From NCBI RefSeq assembly GCF_001949145.1, contig NW_019091379.1, positions 1,492,765 through 1,556,764 on the forward strand: 64,000 nt of DNA. The letters are read 5' to 3'. This document shows positions 1 through 26,888 of the stretch, piece after piece. Position 1 is the first letter of the stretch. Each line of letters starts with the position of its first letter. The translations under genes and the position numbers were made by a program. This DNA is from Acanthaster planci. Its lineage: Eukaryota; Echinodermata; Asteroidea; Valvatida; Acanthasteridae. Under the pieces are notes generated by a model. The model ran no database searches and was not told the origin of the DNA. It saw only the letters and a program-made list of their open reading frames with translations.

Positions 1-1
1 T

Positions 2-2716
2 ATCATCGCAGTCCCCTTGTCTCCAGGACAGCTCATGAAGAGTCCTCCCGGAGCAACTGGTGTGCTGGTTTTCAACCAGTCTCCTTCAGCTGGCCTTGGT
101 CCAAGCTTTGTAAATGGTTCGCTGCCTGGTAGCACTGCATCAGTGGTACAGAAAGACCCCACAACAACGTTTCCATCCTCCAGCAACACTCACATGCTGC
201 AGTTACAGTCAGACGCAGGAGGTGCGTCACCTCAGGGAGGCTCTAGTGCCGCTCATTCAGGTATTTTTCCCTCTTTGACCCCTACATCCAATCTCTCCAG
301 CAAACAGGATCTCCTCACTACACCCCCTGTCCAACCGAGCGCAACCCTAACTTGTCCTTCTACATCGGCCGTGCCAACAGTACTCCTTAGGTCTGCGTAT
401 GCTGAGTCACCGAAGACTTCCCAGCACGTCATCAATCAGACATCATCTGCTGCAAATCCAGTTGCAGTGCCCATTCCAACAACGTGCGCTTCTCACAACA
501 CGTCGACATCTGTCACCTTCTCGACCTTGCCAATGCAGAGGCAGCCGGTGTCGGCTCAGGTAGGTATTCCCATCCCCGGGAATCATGATCTGAGTGTTCT
601 GTCCTCGGACAGAAGGCTGAAATCAGGCCTCACCGGAAATGACCACAAACAGATACCCATCAATTCAGCATCTGCACTTCTGGCAATCTTGTCCAACACT
701 GCCAACAAGGATCAAGGTCTGGATGACAGCAGAGGTGCTGGTAAGGTAGCAAAAGCAAATGCCCATTTGGGAAGTTTTAATATGACCAGTACAGTCACCA
801 CTCCTCCAGTATCACAGCTGAATCAAGACAGTGTGAGTCCTGTAGTTTCTGCTGCCTCATTGGAAAGTAGGTCTTCTGAAGATATGAGGTCAAAGTCTGC
901 GATGGTCTCCTCTTCAAGTCTTACAAATGTCATGCCAGCTGTGCCAACTAAATTAAGCAGGGTCCAGAAAGATCTGCCACCACTTAGCAGTGGCTTGATA
1001 TCCATATTAGCAGCGCCAGGTCTTGAGACAGCCCGTGTGAGTCATCCGCAAATGGCACACCAGCAGCCAATTCGAGAAGGCCCTCAACAGACTTCAACCT
1101 CCAGTCAGAGCTTTCCTACCTGTAGCGTCCCAATACACACTGGAAGTCAGCCTTCTGGCGTAGCACCGCATGTGATTCAGATGCCATTTGCCATGGAGAT
1201 AGGCAACAAGAAACTAGCTTTATCACCAGTTCAGGTTGTGCAGTCGGCGTCAGTAGCCTCCATCCAGCATCGAATGACACTCCCACAGATCAGCGAGGTA
1301 GGCCCTGATGCAGTAGAAGCTGTCAATACCAATACCTTGATCAAGCAGGAAATGGAAAAGCTTGGGAATCAACTGGTACAACAAGGCATTTCGGCCTTGC
1401 AGCCTGTCCGCTTTGTCAATGGTGTTGCGCAGGGCACACCAGTGGCTGGTATCCAGCAGCTGGCTGGCGTGGAAGGCCAAGGGAGGCAAAGTACCACGCC
1501 CAGTTTCAGCCATCACTCAAATACAGCCACGCCTATCCCGCTTGGCACAGAGAGTGTTCCCCAGAGCCCCAACGACCCCAATCAGGTGTATTTCACATTC
1601 ACACCCATCCAGCAGAGCTTAGAGCCAGTTGATGTCAGCATGACTAGTCCCAACCCAGTTAAGCCCATGCAGAAGCCCAAGCCAACACTGGGCACTCCGC
1701 AGGCCAACTTTGTCACTCCTGTTCGTAAGCGTCGAAGCTCAGGGACTACAAGGCGGCCTAACCCCAACGGTACAAGTTGTCTTCCTCCTGCTATCAGCCG
1801 TCAGATCACACCCACCCCATCTCCCAGTGGGAGTCGTTCCTCAACCCCCTTATCACCAGCCTTGGTCTCGGGGAACAACCAAGCAGATACTGCAAGTATG
1901 CCACCCCCGTCACCTGTGACGGTCTTCTCCGACCCAAGCCAGTCTATGACCAACCGAGGAGCTGGCAAGCCTGACCTGCCCAGCCAAAGCCAAACACCTT
2001 GGGTGACGAGTGCCATCGGTAACAGGAAAAGGAATCCATCCGGACCTGCTACCTTCATGCAGTCGACCAAACAGCTCTCTTTAGATACAGCCAACTTCTT
2101 ACCGGAGGAGTTAACAGATCTGAACATCCGTGGCTTTGATCCCAGTTTGGAGCTGAATACACAGCAGTACCAGCGCAGTCATAGTGTTCCTCTGCCTGCT
2201 TACCAGCCAGTTGTACTGAGCCAAGATAGGTTCATATCCAATTTTCCTGTATCTGCTGAACAGAGAGGGGTAACTATCAACAACAGGAGCTTTGGAGCTA
2301 AGCGCAACCTTACCCAAGAGTTGCAAGAGATTCAAGTCACAGATGAGGACTTCAATCCAGAGCAGAATTTCCTTGAAGGTAGTGACCCAACTTTTAATGA
2401 TCTCCTGAATGCTGACTTGCAGCAGCCCTCCCAGAGTCAAGGGTCTTGGGTCAGTGACATGCCACAAGAGTGTCCCACCGAATTAGCAGTAGGTTTCCCG
2501 ATCACCTCTTGCAGCTCCGAGCGGGATGCCGAGAATGATCTCAGCCTTGCCCAGGGATTGGGGGATAATTCCAACAGTACGACGTCCACCCTGAACGAAG
2601 ATATAGCCGCAATGGATGAGATGGGCCCCAATCCAGTCTTTCGTGATTTCACCCTTCCGAGCTGGCCCCAGATGGGTAGCAGTGGCAGTCTGGCCTCACT
2701 TGAATGCAGCATGTGA
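2..2716 (+). CDS. RFX7: RFX7-like transcription factor, C-terminal part (5' truncated)
   Basis: One open frame of 904 codons runs from the window edge to a TGA at 2714-2716; there is no stop upstream, so this is the large last exon of a gene that starts outside the window. The protein is Ser/Thr/Pro/Gln-rich and looks disordered, with a basic KRRSS stretch at about residue 580, ITPTPSPSGSRSSTPLSP about 25 residues later, and short conserved-looking islands near the end: QRSHSVPL, KRNLTQEL, FNDLLNADL and a C-terminal MDEMGPNPVF. These islands match, in the same order, C-terminal motifs I know from vertebrate RFX7 (QRSQSVPL, RMNLTQIL, DLLSGD, LEELKNDPLF). RFX7 binds X-box DNA through an N-terminal winged helix, which is not in this window. 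The RFX assignment is therefore inferred from C-terminal motifs only. The exon start is undecided; AG acceptor-like sites lie at about 10 and 25. The neighbouring MCCC2 gene converges on it. Confidence 0.62.
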   Translation: MIAVPLSPGQLMKSPPGATGVLVFNQSPSAGLGPSFVNGSLPGSTASVVQKDPTTTFPSSSNTHMLQLQSDAGGASPQGGSSAAHSGIFPSLTPTSNLSSKQDLLTTPPVQPSATLTCPSTSAVPTVLLRSAYAESPKTSQHVINQTSSAANPVAVPIPTTCASHNTSTSVTFSTLPMQRQPVSAQVGIPIPGNHDLSVLSSDRRLKSGLTGNDHKQIPINSASALLAILSNTANKDQGLDDSRGAGKVAKANAHLGSFNMTSTVTTPPVSQLNQDSVSPVVSAASLESRSSEDMRSKSAMVSSSSLTNVMPAVPTKLSRVQKDLPPLSSGLISILAAPGLETARVSHPQMAHQQPIREGPQQTSTSSQSFPTCSVPIHTGSQPSGVAPHVIQMPFAMEIGNKKLALSPVQVVQSASVASIQHRMTLPQISEVGPDAVEAVNTNTLIKQEMEKLGNQLVQQGISALQPVRFVNGVAQGTPVAGIQQLAGVEGQGRQSTTPSFSHHSNTATPIPLGTESVPQSPNDPNQVYFTFTPIQQSLEPVDVSMTSPNPVKPMQKPKPTLGTPQANFVTPVRKRRSSGTTRRPNPNGTSCLPPAISRQITPTPSPSGSRSSTPLSPALVSGNNQADTASMPPPSPVTVFSDPSQSMTNRGAGKPDLPSQSQTPWVTSAIGNRKRNPSGPATFMQSTKQLSLDTANFLPEELTDLNIRGFDPSLELNTQQYQRSHSVPLPAYQPVVLSQDRFISNFPVSAEQRGVTINNRSFGAKRNLTQELQEIQVTDEDFNPEQNFLEGSDPTFNDLLNADLQQPSQSQGSWVSDMPQECPTELAVGFPITSCSSERDAENDLSLAQGLGDNSNSTTSTLNEDIAAMDEMGPNPVFRDFTLPSWPQMGSSGSLASLECSM

Positions 2717-4115
2717 TCCGTGACACAGTCAGGGAACTAAACTTAATGTCCTGAATAGTTTCCTAGTTTACAAGATTGTCAACGTGACTGTTTGAAGAAG
2801 ATACATAGCATCTTCAGAAGCCTGAATTATGCATTTGTTTCAATGTCGGAGCACGCAGATACTACCTAAATTATTACACCCCTGTGAAAAAATGGTATTG
2901 GCCACTGTTAACTTTTGGCTACCTGTTTATTGTTATCCACGTTTTAAAGTCCTCAAATTAATAGTGTAACAGGTTGAATCCAAGTCTGTTACAATTGAAC
3001 ATTGCTTTTTTGTGTTCTGAGCAGTGTTTGAGTTTGGCTTGTGTTGTGTACATACGTTAGTTTTGCCAACATTTCAAGTCTTTGACCATAATTCAGAAAT
3101 AAAACAAATGGTCACAAACTGGGACTGGACAACGTGTACATTGAGTATTCAGATATTGTCCTGTAGATTTACTTTTCTCCTTTGTTTTAAAATCCTACAT
3201 TTAAATGTACATGTATGTACCGGTATGCACACTGTAGAATATGTGCAACCTTTCTATGCCATTTTTCTGTGTCAGTTGTATTTAACTGACCTTGTTGGAT
3301 TTGTATTGACATGAATGTGAATAGATTTGGAAATATTTTGTGAAGACTTTTTGAGTAAATACTAAAGTGTACATACCAGAAACAAGCTACTTTTTGGCAT
3401 GAAAGAAAAGCTGACGTAGCTTTAGTTTTGTGTGAATAAATGAAATGCATTTTTGAAATGTTTTTTTCTGGCACAGTTTGTTACAGTTTTTTTAACGAAT
3501 TCTCTGTATTTTAGATATGAAGTGGAATTGGACGCTAGTTTCATGTGTGATTTATGGTATTTGAAAGTGTTTTCATTTTGGTTTTAAATTACATGTACCT
3601 GTTATAGCAAGGTTTAAGTAATGACGTAGAATAAGAGACAACTTTTTTCTGTGTCTTGGGATTTACCGTTAGTGCATCTGTGATTATTCAAAGAAATACC
3701 GTCAAGTTAATTGTTTCTGGCTAGGTTTGCCATATTGGTGTAATGTTGTCTTAGGAAAAAGTCAACTGACGATGAAATGCGACTAATGAAATAAAGGAAC
3801 GTTTGAACAATCATTAGGTACAATTGTACATGTATATTTAACATAAAAAAAAATCATTATATATTTTCATAAAAGTGTGATTGGTGATTCGTTCGTGTTG
3901 GAGGTGTTTTCCACCTTTAACCTGTTCATTAGAGCATGCCTCTGACAGGAGACTTGTGTAGATACGCAAGAGAGTATGTCATTTTATTCCATATCTTATT
4001 TTTGCTCCTGGATTTTAACTCTTACATTTGGGCACAGTTTTACTCTGAAGTCTAGGGGAAGGGGCTGTTAGTATTTTTAAACATTAAAAAAAAATCTTAT
4101 GCATGCTTTAATAAA
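2717..4115 (+). other. Probable 3' UTR of the RFX7-like gene with poly(A) signal candidates
   Basis: AT-rich non-coding sequence follows the stop codon. Canonical AATAAA hexamers lie at 3098-3103, 3435-3440, 3790-3795 and 4110-4115 on the + strand. Vertebrate RFX7 has a long 3' UTR, so any of these could be used. No open frame here has recognisable coding content. Confidence 0.4.
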
Positions 4116-7100
4116 TTTTTAGACTTGGACAAAAATGATTGAAGATTCAGAAAGTTTCACAAAACATTTGTGGAAAATCAGATGTTTTGTGGGATGGGGA
4201 AGCAGGAATGGAGGGTTTGCTTGGCTGCCATCTTGAAGACGAGTGCTTTTGTTCACAGGGTATGCACAAAAGAGGTTCCCTATGGAACAAAAGAAAACTG
4301 CCCTGCACGATGGCTACCATGCAAAGCCTCTATGGCTTCCATTAAATTCCACAACTTCTTCCTGTAGAACTGTGCCCATTAGCCAGCTTTCATATATATT
4401 TGGGTTGTCTCATTGCTTGTGATGTTGCACTCGACTGTGTCATAGGAGAATGCGGGCATGCCTTGATTCTAAGAAGTTGAGTTTACTGAAGGGCAGCTGA
4501 TAGTGGAATGTCATGGCATAAGCCTTTCAATTTACAGAGAAAGCTGTGTAATTATTTGGCGTGTGCTTTTTTTTAATCTATTCTCATCTGGTGGTGACGT
4601 GGATAGTTTTCCCAACACGTGTAAAATAAAATTTGAGAGGTTTTAGGAAGTGCATTTTCTTTTCGTAAGTCACTGTAAAAAAGAAAGGTGGCTTTTTTTG
4701 TTGGTACAAGTTGGACCGATTCTGTTTAAAGGTGTCTTGCCGGAGGAAAGCCCAATATTGGGTAACAAGACTTGGATTATTTTGGACCAAAATGCAGAGG
4801 AAATGGCAAGTGTGTACAACAACGGGCTTGGTGATTTGTAAGAGTGCTGTCATCTAGCAAGACCAACTGCAGGTGGATGGATGAATATGTGGTTCGTGTA
4901 CTATCATTGGCATTGTAGTGAGACTATCTCCAGTACATGGAAAAGAGCAGTGTCTGTGTGACTAATGGCAAGGTTCGTTTGCCTGTGCCTGTGCTAGTCA
5001 GATCCAAGGCAATCAGAGAGTTCAGTGCTTTAGTTGATGTATTTATTTCATTACGCATACTGTCCATGCTTGGATAGCACTGATGTAATTAGCTCTCGTA
5101 TCATCATAGATCTTGTCACAGTTGATTTTGTATTGCACCAACAGTAATGGTACCAATTTGGAAACACCGTCAATTACAATGGAGTACAAATACTAGAAAC
5201 CTTTTATCGTGAATGGCCTGCTTGATGAGTATTGATGTTAGATGGATGGTCCAAGACCAGACATGTAACCTGTTTCCATGTAGCATTGGTTGTGCACACT
5301 TGCCGACGGTGCTGTTTATGATGGACAGTGTCATGCATGCACTGTAAGCCGGAGGTGGTTCTTACTGTTGCAGTGCAGTGCGTCCCTGCATAGGGATGGT
5401 GTTTTGTTGCGGTGCATTTTACTTGTGAATTTGGTCTCAAGGGTGGTGGCCTTTTATTCGGGCGAAGCAGAAGGTTCCGATGCTCAGTGGATAGTGGCAC
5501 GGTGCTGTGGCCATACACGGGCATACAGGGTGTGCAACCTCCTCAAAACCTACAGTAGACCGGAGAACTGATGGCTTTTTTGCAGTCAACGCAACACTGC
5601 ATTAGGCAGTCATTCCACCCTGTTTTGTTTAGGTCGGATCAGTTGTTAACTGATCACTGTCCATTCCTGTTTTCCATAATCTGAAAAAAAAAACCACCTG
5701 TGGTTGACATTTTATGAGGATCACGTGGAACGACAATTCAGCTATGTCTAGTAATTTGTGGCTACAGCTTTGCTTTCTAACCATTTGCAGGCTACTGAAA
5801 ATAGCCCTAGCCAGACAATATCCATTTTTACAGAGTATTATTTTTTGGAATAGTTTTGAGCAAGTACAACCAAAGTTCAGCTTTTTTTTTTCCTGGATAG
5901 ACTGCGGGTGTCTACTATCCACTGAGCACTTCAGAATTCTAGCTGTTCCCCAGTTTTCTCAGGTTTTCAATGAAGATAAAGAAGACAAAAGGAATTGTAC
6001 ATTTTCTGGCACTTTGCCAGATTTTTTTCTATGCTGTGTATAACAAGAATCAATTTGTAGTCATTTGTCGAAACCAAAATGGAAATTTTTAATAAGAGGG
6101 TGAGAAAGTGCGTGTAAATTCAGACCTTGAGAAGTTCCTGAAGGTGTTGGAAATACTTTCGAGTGTTTTGTTTTTGTGCATAATTTTTGCAGTTACTATT
6201 TCAGGAAGATATGGTACATTATGGTCGATCACTACATCTGTTTCTCAAAACTGCAGATATGTTTGCTCTCATGGACTGTGGATGCCTTTCGTTATTGCCA
6301 GTCTTTTCTTCCATGTATGAAAGGGGAACCCCACTGGCGTGGATTGTACACATAATTTTGTGTTAAGAAATGGTATGGGTTAGCAGAAGGTGCGATTGTT
6401 TCCAAACATTCCCCTTTAAATAGCCAGGTTGAAATGGATGCATCATAATCGATGGGTGTCCCATGAACACTGTGCCCATGTTTGTTTGTTGTGAGAAGTA
6501 GTTGTCCTTGTAAAAGAAAAGCAGTTGTCCATTTTGAATTCAGTAGTCGGAACTGATTATTTAAGAAATGTCAAAAAATTCAAAGTAGCTGCTATTTTGA
6601 AGTTGAAAGGAGACTTCAGCTTGGGTAAAATGCAGATAACATATATGGCTGCATGTCTTGATTAAGAACCCAGGCCACAGAATCATTTACATGTACATGA
6701 ACTCTCGCATCTTCAGTCTCTAACCAAGTGCTACAGAATACTTTGTTCAAGACTTTATGTAAATGCCATTCACTTTTGAGTCTGGAGGTTATTAAAACAG
6801 GACGTCTTTGTGAGATTTTAAACCTGGTTTTAAAACCAGGAAGCTGAATACGTTTGAGGTACAAAATTATAAGGTGAATAAGTGTAGTTGGTCTTAAAGC
6901 AATAGAGATAAATGTACAGCTTCCATGTAGATTGTCAGTACACTTCAAGTCTCAGGATTGCTCTAATGTTTTTACAGGCAATTAACAGAACGTGTTGTAA
7001 AGTTTTCTGCTCAGTTAGACTCAATTCAAGCCTGAGTTTGTGTGACATCAAGCCATACGGTTGTAACTTGGAGGGCAAGTTGTACGATTTTTTATCTGCA

Positions 7101-9465
7101 AAGGAACATAGGTTTGGCTTTTAGTCCCTATATGATCCGGCAGGTGTCCCCCCCCCCGCCCCTGACTGCTGTTCTGTGGTGCTCTCCTCACGCACAAATC
7201 CCTTCCAGTCACCTCGCATTCAAAGTGGAATTTGAGGAACAAATGTACCCGGGCATCAATCACCAATGGCCTGCTATACTACTATGAATAGAAGAACATT
7301 TGCATAGACAAAAATGGCCCAGGTTATTTTTAAATGGCACCAGACTAGACACCTGCTAAGACTTGAATCCAGTCCAGACAAATGCCATTCGAAGATGGCT
7401 TCATCCAAAGTTGGGAACGCATCTTGGTTTTCAACAAACTTCAGGCCAAGATGCATTCAACTTGGGCTGAATCTCAAGTAATGACTTGTGGTTGATTGAA
7501 ATGGAGAAAATTACTTTAATAAGACATGGACTCAAAACAGTAATTTTCCATTCCGCACTGCCATTCAAGACGATCACAGTTGAAACTGTTCAAACTACAA
7601 TGCAATGGCTGGATGCACCACAAGCCTGGGTTGCAGGCTGGAACGATTTCTTTGCACACCAATCGAAATAAAACAAGAGGATTGCTTTTCAAAAAGGGTC
7701 TTTATAAAAAGATCTGAGAACAATTGTCTGAGACCTAGAGTTTAGATGAAAATTTTGTCACTGTGCATTTTGAAGTGTGAATATTCCCCACTGGTTCTAG
7801 AACTGGTTCTCTAACTTCTGTACTTTATGTACCATTTCTACCGTCATTTACTTTGCTGTATTCAAACAAGTTTTTTCCTGTGTGCTTTTAATATTTTTAA
7901 TTATTTCAATCCAACTGAAACCAATGTTTTAGGTATTAAACCAGTATTAACTACCATGTGTGATCATGCAACAAAGAGTGGAAGCCTTGGTCGTTTCTTT
8001 GACAGTGTTTTTATTACCGGTAGTCATTCCCTAATTAGTCAAGATGGGACAGGTGGTTGGGAAAGTGCATAATCCTGTGTACATATATGAGTTTCCGTCA
8101 AAGGACCATCCTTGCTAGATAAACACTTGCTATCTCGTGTGCCTGCATGGAGTTCCCTCTTCCTTTCAACCCGTTTAAGTCAGGGCGCCGAGAACAAATG
8201 CCTGCGAAGGAAATCTGCAGACACTCGGAATATTGCAAGCTACTGTCTGCCCTAATCCACACACGTCCATGTACATTCCGTGTGCACCTGTCGTGTTGAC
8301 ATGCGTTATTGTTCAGATGACCTCTAGGCTATCCAATGACTGTTAGACAAAAATTGGCATCTTGCATTTGCCCTTCCCTGAACCCTGTAGGGGAAATTGG
8401 GTAAGAGTGAGCTTCACAGAGCAGACAGGAATGACCCACAAGTACAGCATACCATCCAGCACTTTGGCATGGTTTAAATGACGATCTATAGTCATCTGTT
8501 CCTTGGTCTTTATGATACTACAGAAACGGGATCATTTAAGAGCATTCCAAAGTGTGCACTTCAAGAAAATGTTAAACCCGAGTCCTTGGGCAAGGGATTC
8601 CATTATACTGAGCAGGTGTTGACTCTTCCCATAATGCACTGGGAGGGGGAAATGACCCCAAATGGTAACTTCTTGGGCGTCGTGCTGCAAAAGCAATAGG
8701 CCTATGTACTGATGACATCACACTTTGTTTATATCTCCACTTTTCCACGGAGCCAGTGTGGGCACATGGTCCACTGAGCACCATAGGAATGCACGAATGT
8801 AACACAAAAGTGTGATATGTCATAAGAACAGAAGTCCACGGTTTGCATTCCCCGATAAAATAAATTGTAAAAGAACAAATACACACTAGTATACACTGGA
8901 CAATGCAAACGTTGCTCCTATGAAGAGCAGATCTCTTCATCCATGAAGCACTTTCAACCCAGGGACAAACAAATTGCTTTGAAAATGAACCATGTGTGTT
9001 GAATAAATAGCACATTGAATAGATTTACTTTGCTACTTGCTACAGACAGGAAGTCTTAATACGTAGGAGGTTTGATTCAACTTTCAACAAAACTTATACA
9101 ATTGTACTCATTCCAGGATTTTCAAACTTTCCAAGGTGACTGTACTAACCAAAGCAGGGATCTTATACAAAGCACAACCAGTAGTGTGTGTGTGTGGGGA
9201 AAGGAACTCTACGATCCATTGATTTTAATAACCCTTCCAGAAGGCCATGCACCTTGGTGTGCAAGAAGGCAGCAGACTTGTGATGTAACAGAGGTTACTC
9301 TGGCTTTAATATTCTTTTTGGCGTTATTTTCTTGCCTTCAGAAAGTCCACTCCACTGTCGACGACGCTTTCAGCTCATGTTTGGGTTGACAAAACAAACA
9401 GTTAATTTACTCAGAGGTTTTCCTGAATCATGATACCATTTCACATCTCTGAATACTGAATATCA
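4116..9465. other. Convergent intergenic region, no gene recognised
   Basis: About 5.3 kb lies between the RFX7-like 3' UTR and the MCCC2 stop codon. Its open frames are short, overlap on both strands and match no family I know. The right end must contain the MCCC2 3' UTR: ATTAAA hexamers on the minus strand at 9310-9305 and about 9228-9223 are candidate poly(A) signals. Confidence 0.5.
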
Positions 9466-24286
<14,821 letters not shown>

Positions 24287-24500
24287 TTTGGGGCATTTGT
24301 TTTGTAGCACTTCCCAGACAAACGAGTCAGATCTACGTGTAGATGGGCGCTGCCATGTTGATTTGCCGGATTACGTACAGTACATGTACATGTACATGTA
24401 CATGCACGTACGTACATGTACGCATCCGTCACATGCATGCACCCAGCGGGCGCTCGGCGACGAGCGAAGACCACAGCGCCCCCTACCGGCAGATTAAAGC
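24287..24500 (-). promoter_or_regulatory. Presumed MCCC2 5' UTR / core promoter
   Basis: This is the sequence immediately upstream of the MCCC2 ATG. On the minus strand an AACATGGCAGCGCCC segment at about 24345-24360 resembles a YY1 site (AAnATGGCnGC), common near the start of nuclear genes for mitochondrial proteins. It is about 60-70 bp from the ATG. The transcription start is not defined by sequence alone. Confidence 0.35.
24376..24422. repeat. ACATGT microsatellite
   Basis: Several tandem units of TACATG run on into CACGTACGTACATG. This is the densest example of the TACATGTA over-use seen throughout the window. Confidence 0.85.
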
Positions 24501-24710
24501 GGGTAAGACAATCAAGAAGGCGGGCCCTGGTGGACATAGGCGGAGGGGTGCTCCTTGGGCGACTACGGCCAACTTCAGGAAAATGCGGTCGCTCATTGTG
24601 AGAGAAGCAAGACATTACTTTTATCAGAAGTTCTTTTCACGATCAAGTAGGCGGATGTGTGCGAGAGGAAAAAAGCAACTAAGAAGATACGAGTAAAACT
24701 TCTCAGATGT

Positions 24711-24884
24711 TGCCTACATGACATGAACATGTCATGTAGGCATGAACATGTTCATGCCTACATGACATGTTCATGTCATGACATGTTCACTTTTGACATG
24801 TTCATGACATGTTCATGAACATGTCATGAACATGTCAAAAGTAGACGGCATACAAAATTTACAAGGTGTATGCCGTCTACTTTT
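24711..24884. repeat. Cluster of nested perfect palindromes
   Basis: Four palindromes are packed into 174 bp: TGCCTACATGACATG..CATGTCATGTAGGCA with a 2-base centre (24711-24742); GGCATGAACATGTTCATGCC (about 24739-24758); a 50-bp perfect, spacer-free palindrome (24791-24840) built from GACATGTTCAT units; and a 17-bp stem GTAGACGGCATAC...GTATGCCGTCTAC (24837-24884) with a 14-base loop. All but the last are made from ACATGTTC/GAACATGT units. The cluster lies about 430 bp upstream of the MCCC2 start codon. Confidence 0.9.
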
Positions 24885-26053
24885 TGCCCACGGCTAGGTA
24901 ACCGACTCTAGAAGATCATATTTCAAGCTCTTCTAGATCTCCCTCTGGACAAATCATTTCTTGGTCACAAATGAAACACATACTTCCAAAACAGTAGACT
25001 GACAAAAAGACACTTTAACTCTGGTATTTGTTTAGACTATATTTTAATGACAATTTTTCAAGCTTCAGTACACCATATATTTCTTCCACTGTAATTGCTG
25101 TCTTTTTAAAAATTTCTTTTGATTTCATAAGTCAGTGATTTGTGAACCACAAGTCTGTCATATTTGGAAGCCTGCAATGACTTTTTGCAGAGACACAGTA
25201 TAGAAATGAAAAAATTGAGTGTTTGCCTCTCAAACAAGTTCAAGCAAAGTCAAAAACATGAATTCTGTAGTACCAGGACATTCCTCCATGTACATTTCTT
25301 GATGTTGAAGTTTCCAGCTACCAAAAAAGTCTGCACTCAACAAGGTGGGCTCCCAAGACCTTTTTCGTGACAACTGATGGATATAAATCAATATTTTACT
25401 TCTTCCACTGAGCATGACGAAGAAAGGTCTTTATTAAAACAGTGTTTAAACGAAACGTAAAGTTTCACACCTATTTCCATGTTCCACGTTTATGATGATG
25501 AACATTGTAGAATAGGAACCTAATACAAAACATAAAGAAGCCTGCCCCTCCCCCAAAAGGAAGTCAGTCCCTCGGAGATGGCAGATGGCATTTATTACTA
25601 AGTACCAGGAGAATAAAGATTAATGACAGATACAGTACACGGTGTCTGCAGGCTCTGAGAGCATCCTTCAAAGCACTTAACATTTTCATTCAGTGTATTT
25701 AAATTGTAAACAAACAGCTTAACATCCTAGGGCTGCTATACAGAATGTACATCCTCCAAGGCACTTCAACATTTGGCATTTTATTAAATGGCCTGTCGGA
25801 GAGCATAGGTCAAAGACCAAGGACAATGGAACAAGTTTACATTCCACTGGCAGTGCACTGTGTAAATACACCACTGGAGCACATGCCTTCTTTTCTGATC
25901 AGTTGAATCAATAATACTTCCATAATGCACATGCTCCGGGGTGGGACGCTCTTGATCTAACACTGGGAAGTACATTATCACTCCTGTTCCATCGGGCTTT
26001 GCTTTGCAAAAGCTGGACGTCAGTCGGCCTGTCAGTTGAAGCTAAGTTCCCAA
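24885..26053 (-). other. COX14 3' UTR and short intergenic stretch
   Basis: No coding region is recognised. Minus-strand AATAAA hexamers at 25596-25591 and 25435-25430, 460-620 nt past the COX14 stop, are likely poly(A) signals for COX14. The remainder separates COX14 from the MCCC2 promoter, and both genes are on the minus strand. Confidence 0.5.
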
Positions 26054-26248
26054 TCACTGCTTGGTCTCTGTTGCGAGTTCTGCCGGCATTTCGATGGCCG
26101 CCGGTCCAGTGTTCGCAGCCTGGTTCCTGTTTCTCACAAAATTGCTGATTCGTCGGCAGACGAGGAAGCCCCCGTAGCCCGTCAGCATCAGCATGCTGAC
26201 CGTGAAGCTCTTGTATCCGATGTCTGCGACTTTCTTCCCAAGTGACAT
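26054..26248 (-). CDS. COX14: Cytochrome c oxidase assembly factor COX14
   Basis: This is a complete 64-aa protein in one coding exon, from ATG at 26248 to TGA at 26054. COX14 is a small inner-membrane protein that binds newly made COX1 and supports its translation and assembly into complex IV. The N-terminus MSLGKKVADIGYKSFTVSML aligns with the human start MPTGKQLADIGYKTFSTSMM, and GYGGFL matches VYGGYL. One transmembrane helix spans about residues 15-33, followed by a basic patch (CRR, RNR) and a polar tail slightly longer than in human (57 aa). A polypyrimidine-AG acceptor at 26309 upstream indicates a 5' UTR intron, as in vertebrate COX14; the non-coding first exon was not located. The next gene, IQCB1, is divergent. 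Confidence 0.93.
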   Translation of the reverse strand: MSLGKKVADIGYKSFTVSMLMLTGYGGFLVCRRISNFVRNRNQAANTGPAAIEMPAELATETKQ

Positions 26249-26888
26249 GATTGGCTTTAGACTGGCTGTCTACTGTTATGCGATACCGATCCAATATGTT
26301 ATCTCCACCTGAAATATACCGTAAATAATAAAAATAGCATACAGTATACAACACGGATTAATCCTTCCACTCTAGTGACGGTGAAAAACATAAATTCCAT
26401 CAAAAGGCCATTTGATCATAGATTGTCAAAAGAAGTCCACTTGGATATAAAACTGAACTTAGGCCTAGTTCTGAAACAGGCCAGAAACATTCAAAAAAGT
26501 CTTCAAACTGACAGTGGTCAGCGCCTACTCGTACATGTACATTTACCTTAAACTTTCCATAATCAGCGACAGTATGGTGCACTTCGTTTGGAAAATAAAT
26601 TAAATGCTATTATGGACAGCATGTACAATGAAGGAACCAAATTAAAAGGGGGGCCAAGATGTAAACTTATTAGACACTGGTATAACTACATGTAGGTGGG
26701 TGATAGTTACAGAGGGACATTGAATGCACACATTTTTGGTGTGGTACTGAATTTAAGGCATTGATCTCCAGCTTGTCTTTATGGTCTTGGATAAAGTTGT
26801 ACAAATGACAAATGTAAATGGATTCTGCAATCAAACATTTCAAAATTGGGGAGGGGACAGGCTGGGGCACAGACATGACGGACCTCAG

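Noticed and set aside
25908-26354. 148-codon minus-strand frame overlapping COX14
   Set aside because: It is a different frame of the same strand; the COX14 frame (26054-26248) has clear family similarity and this one crosses the predicted 5' UTR acceptor.
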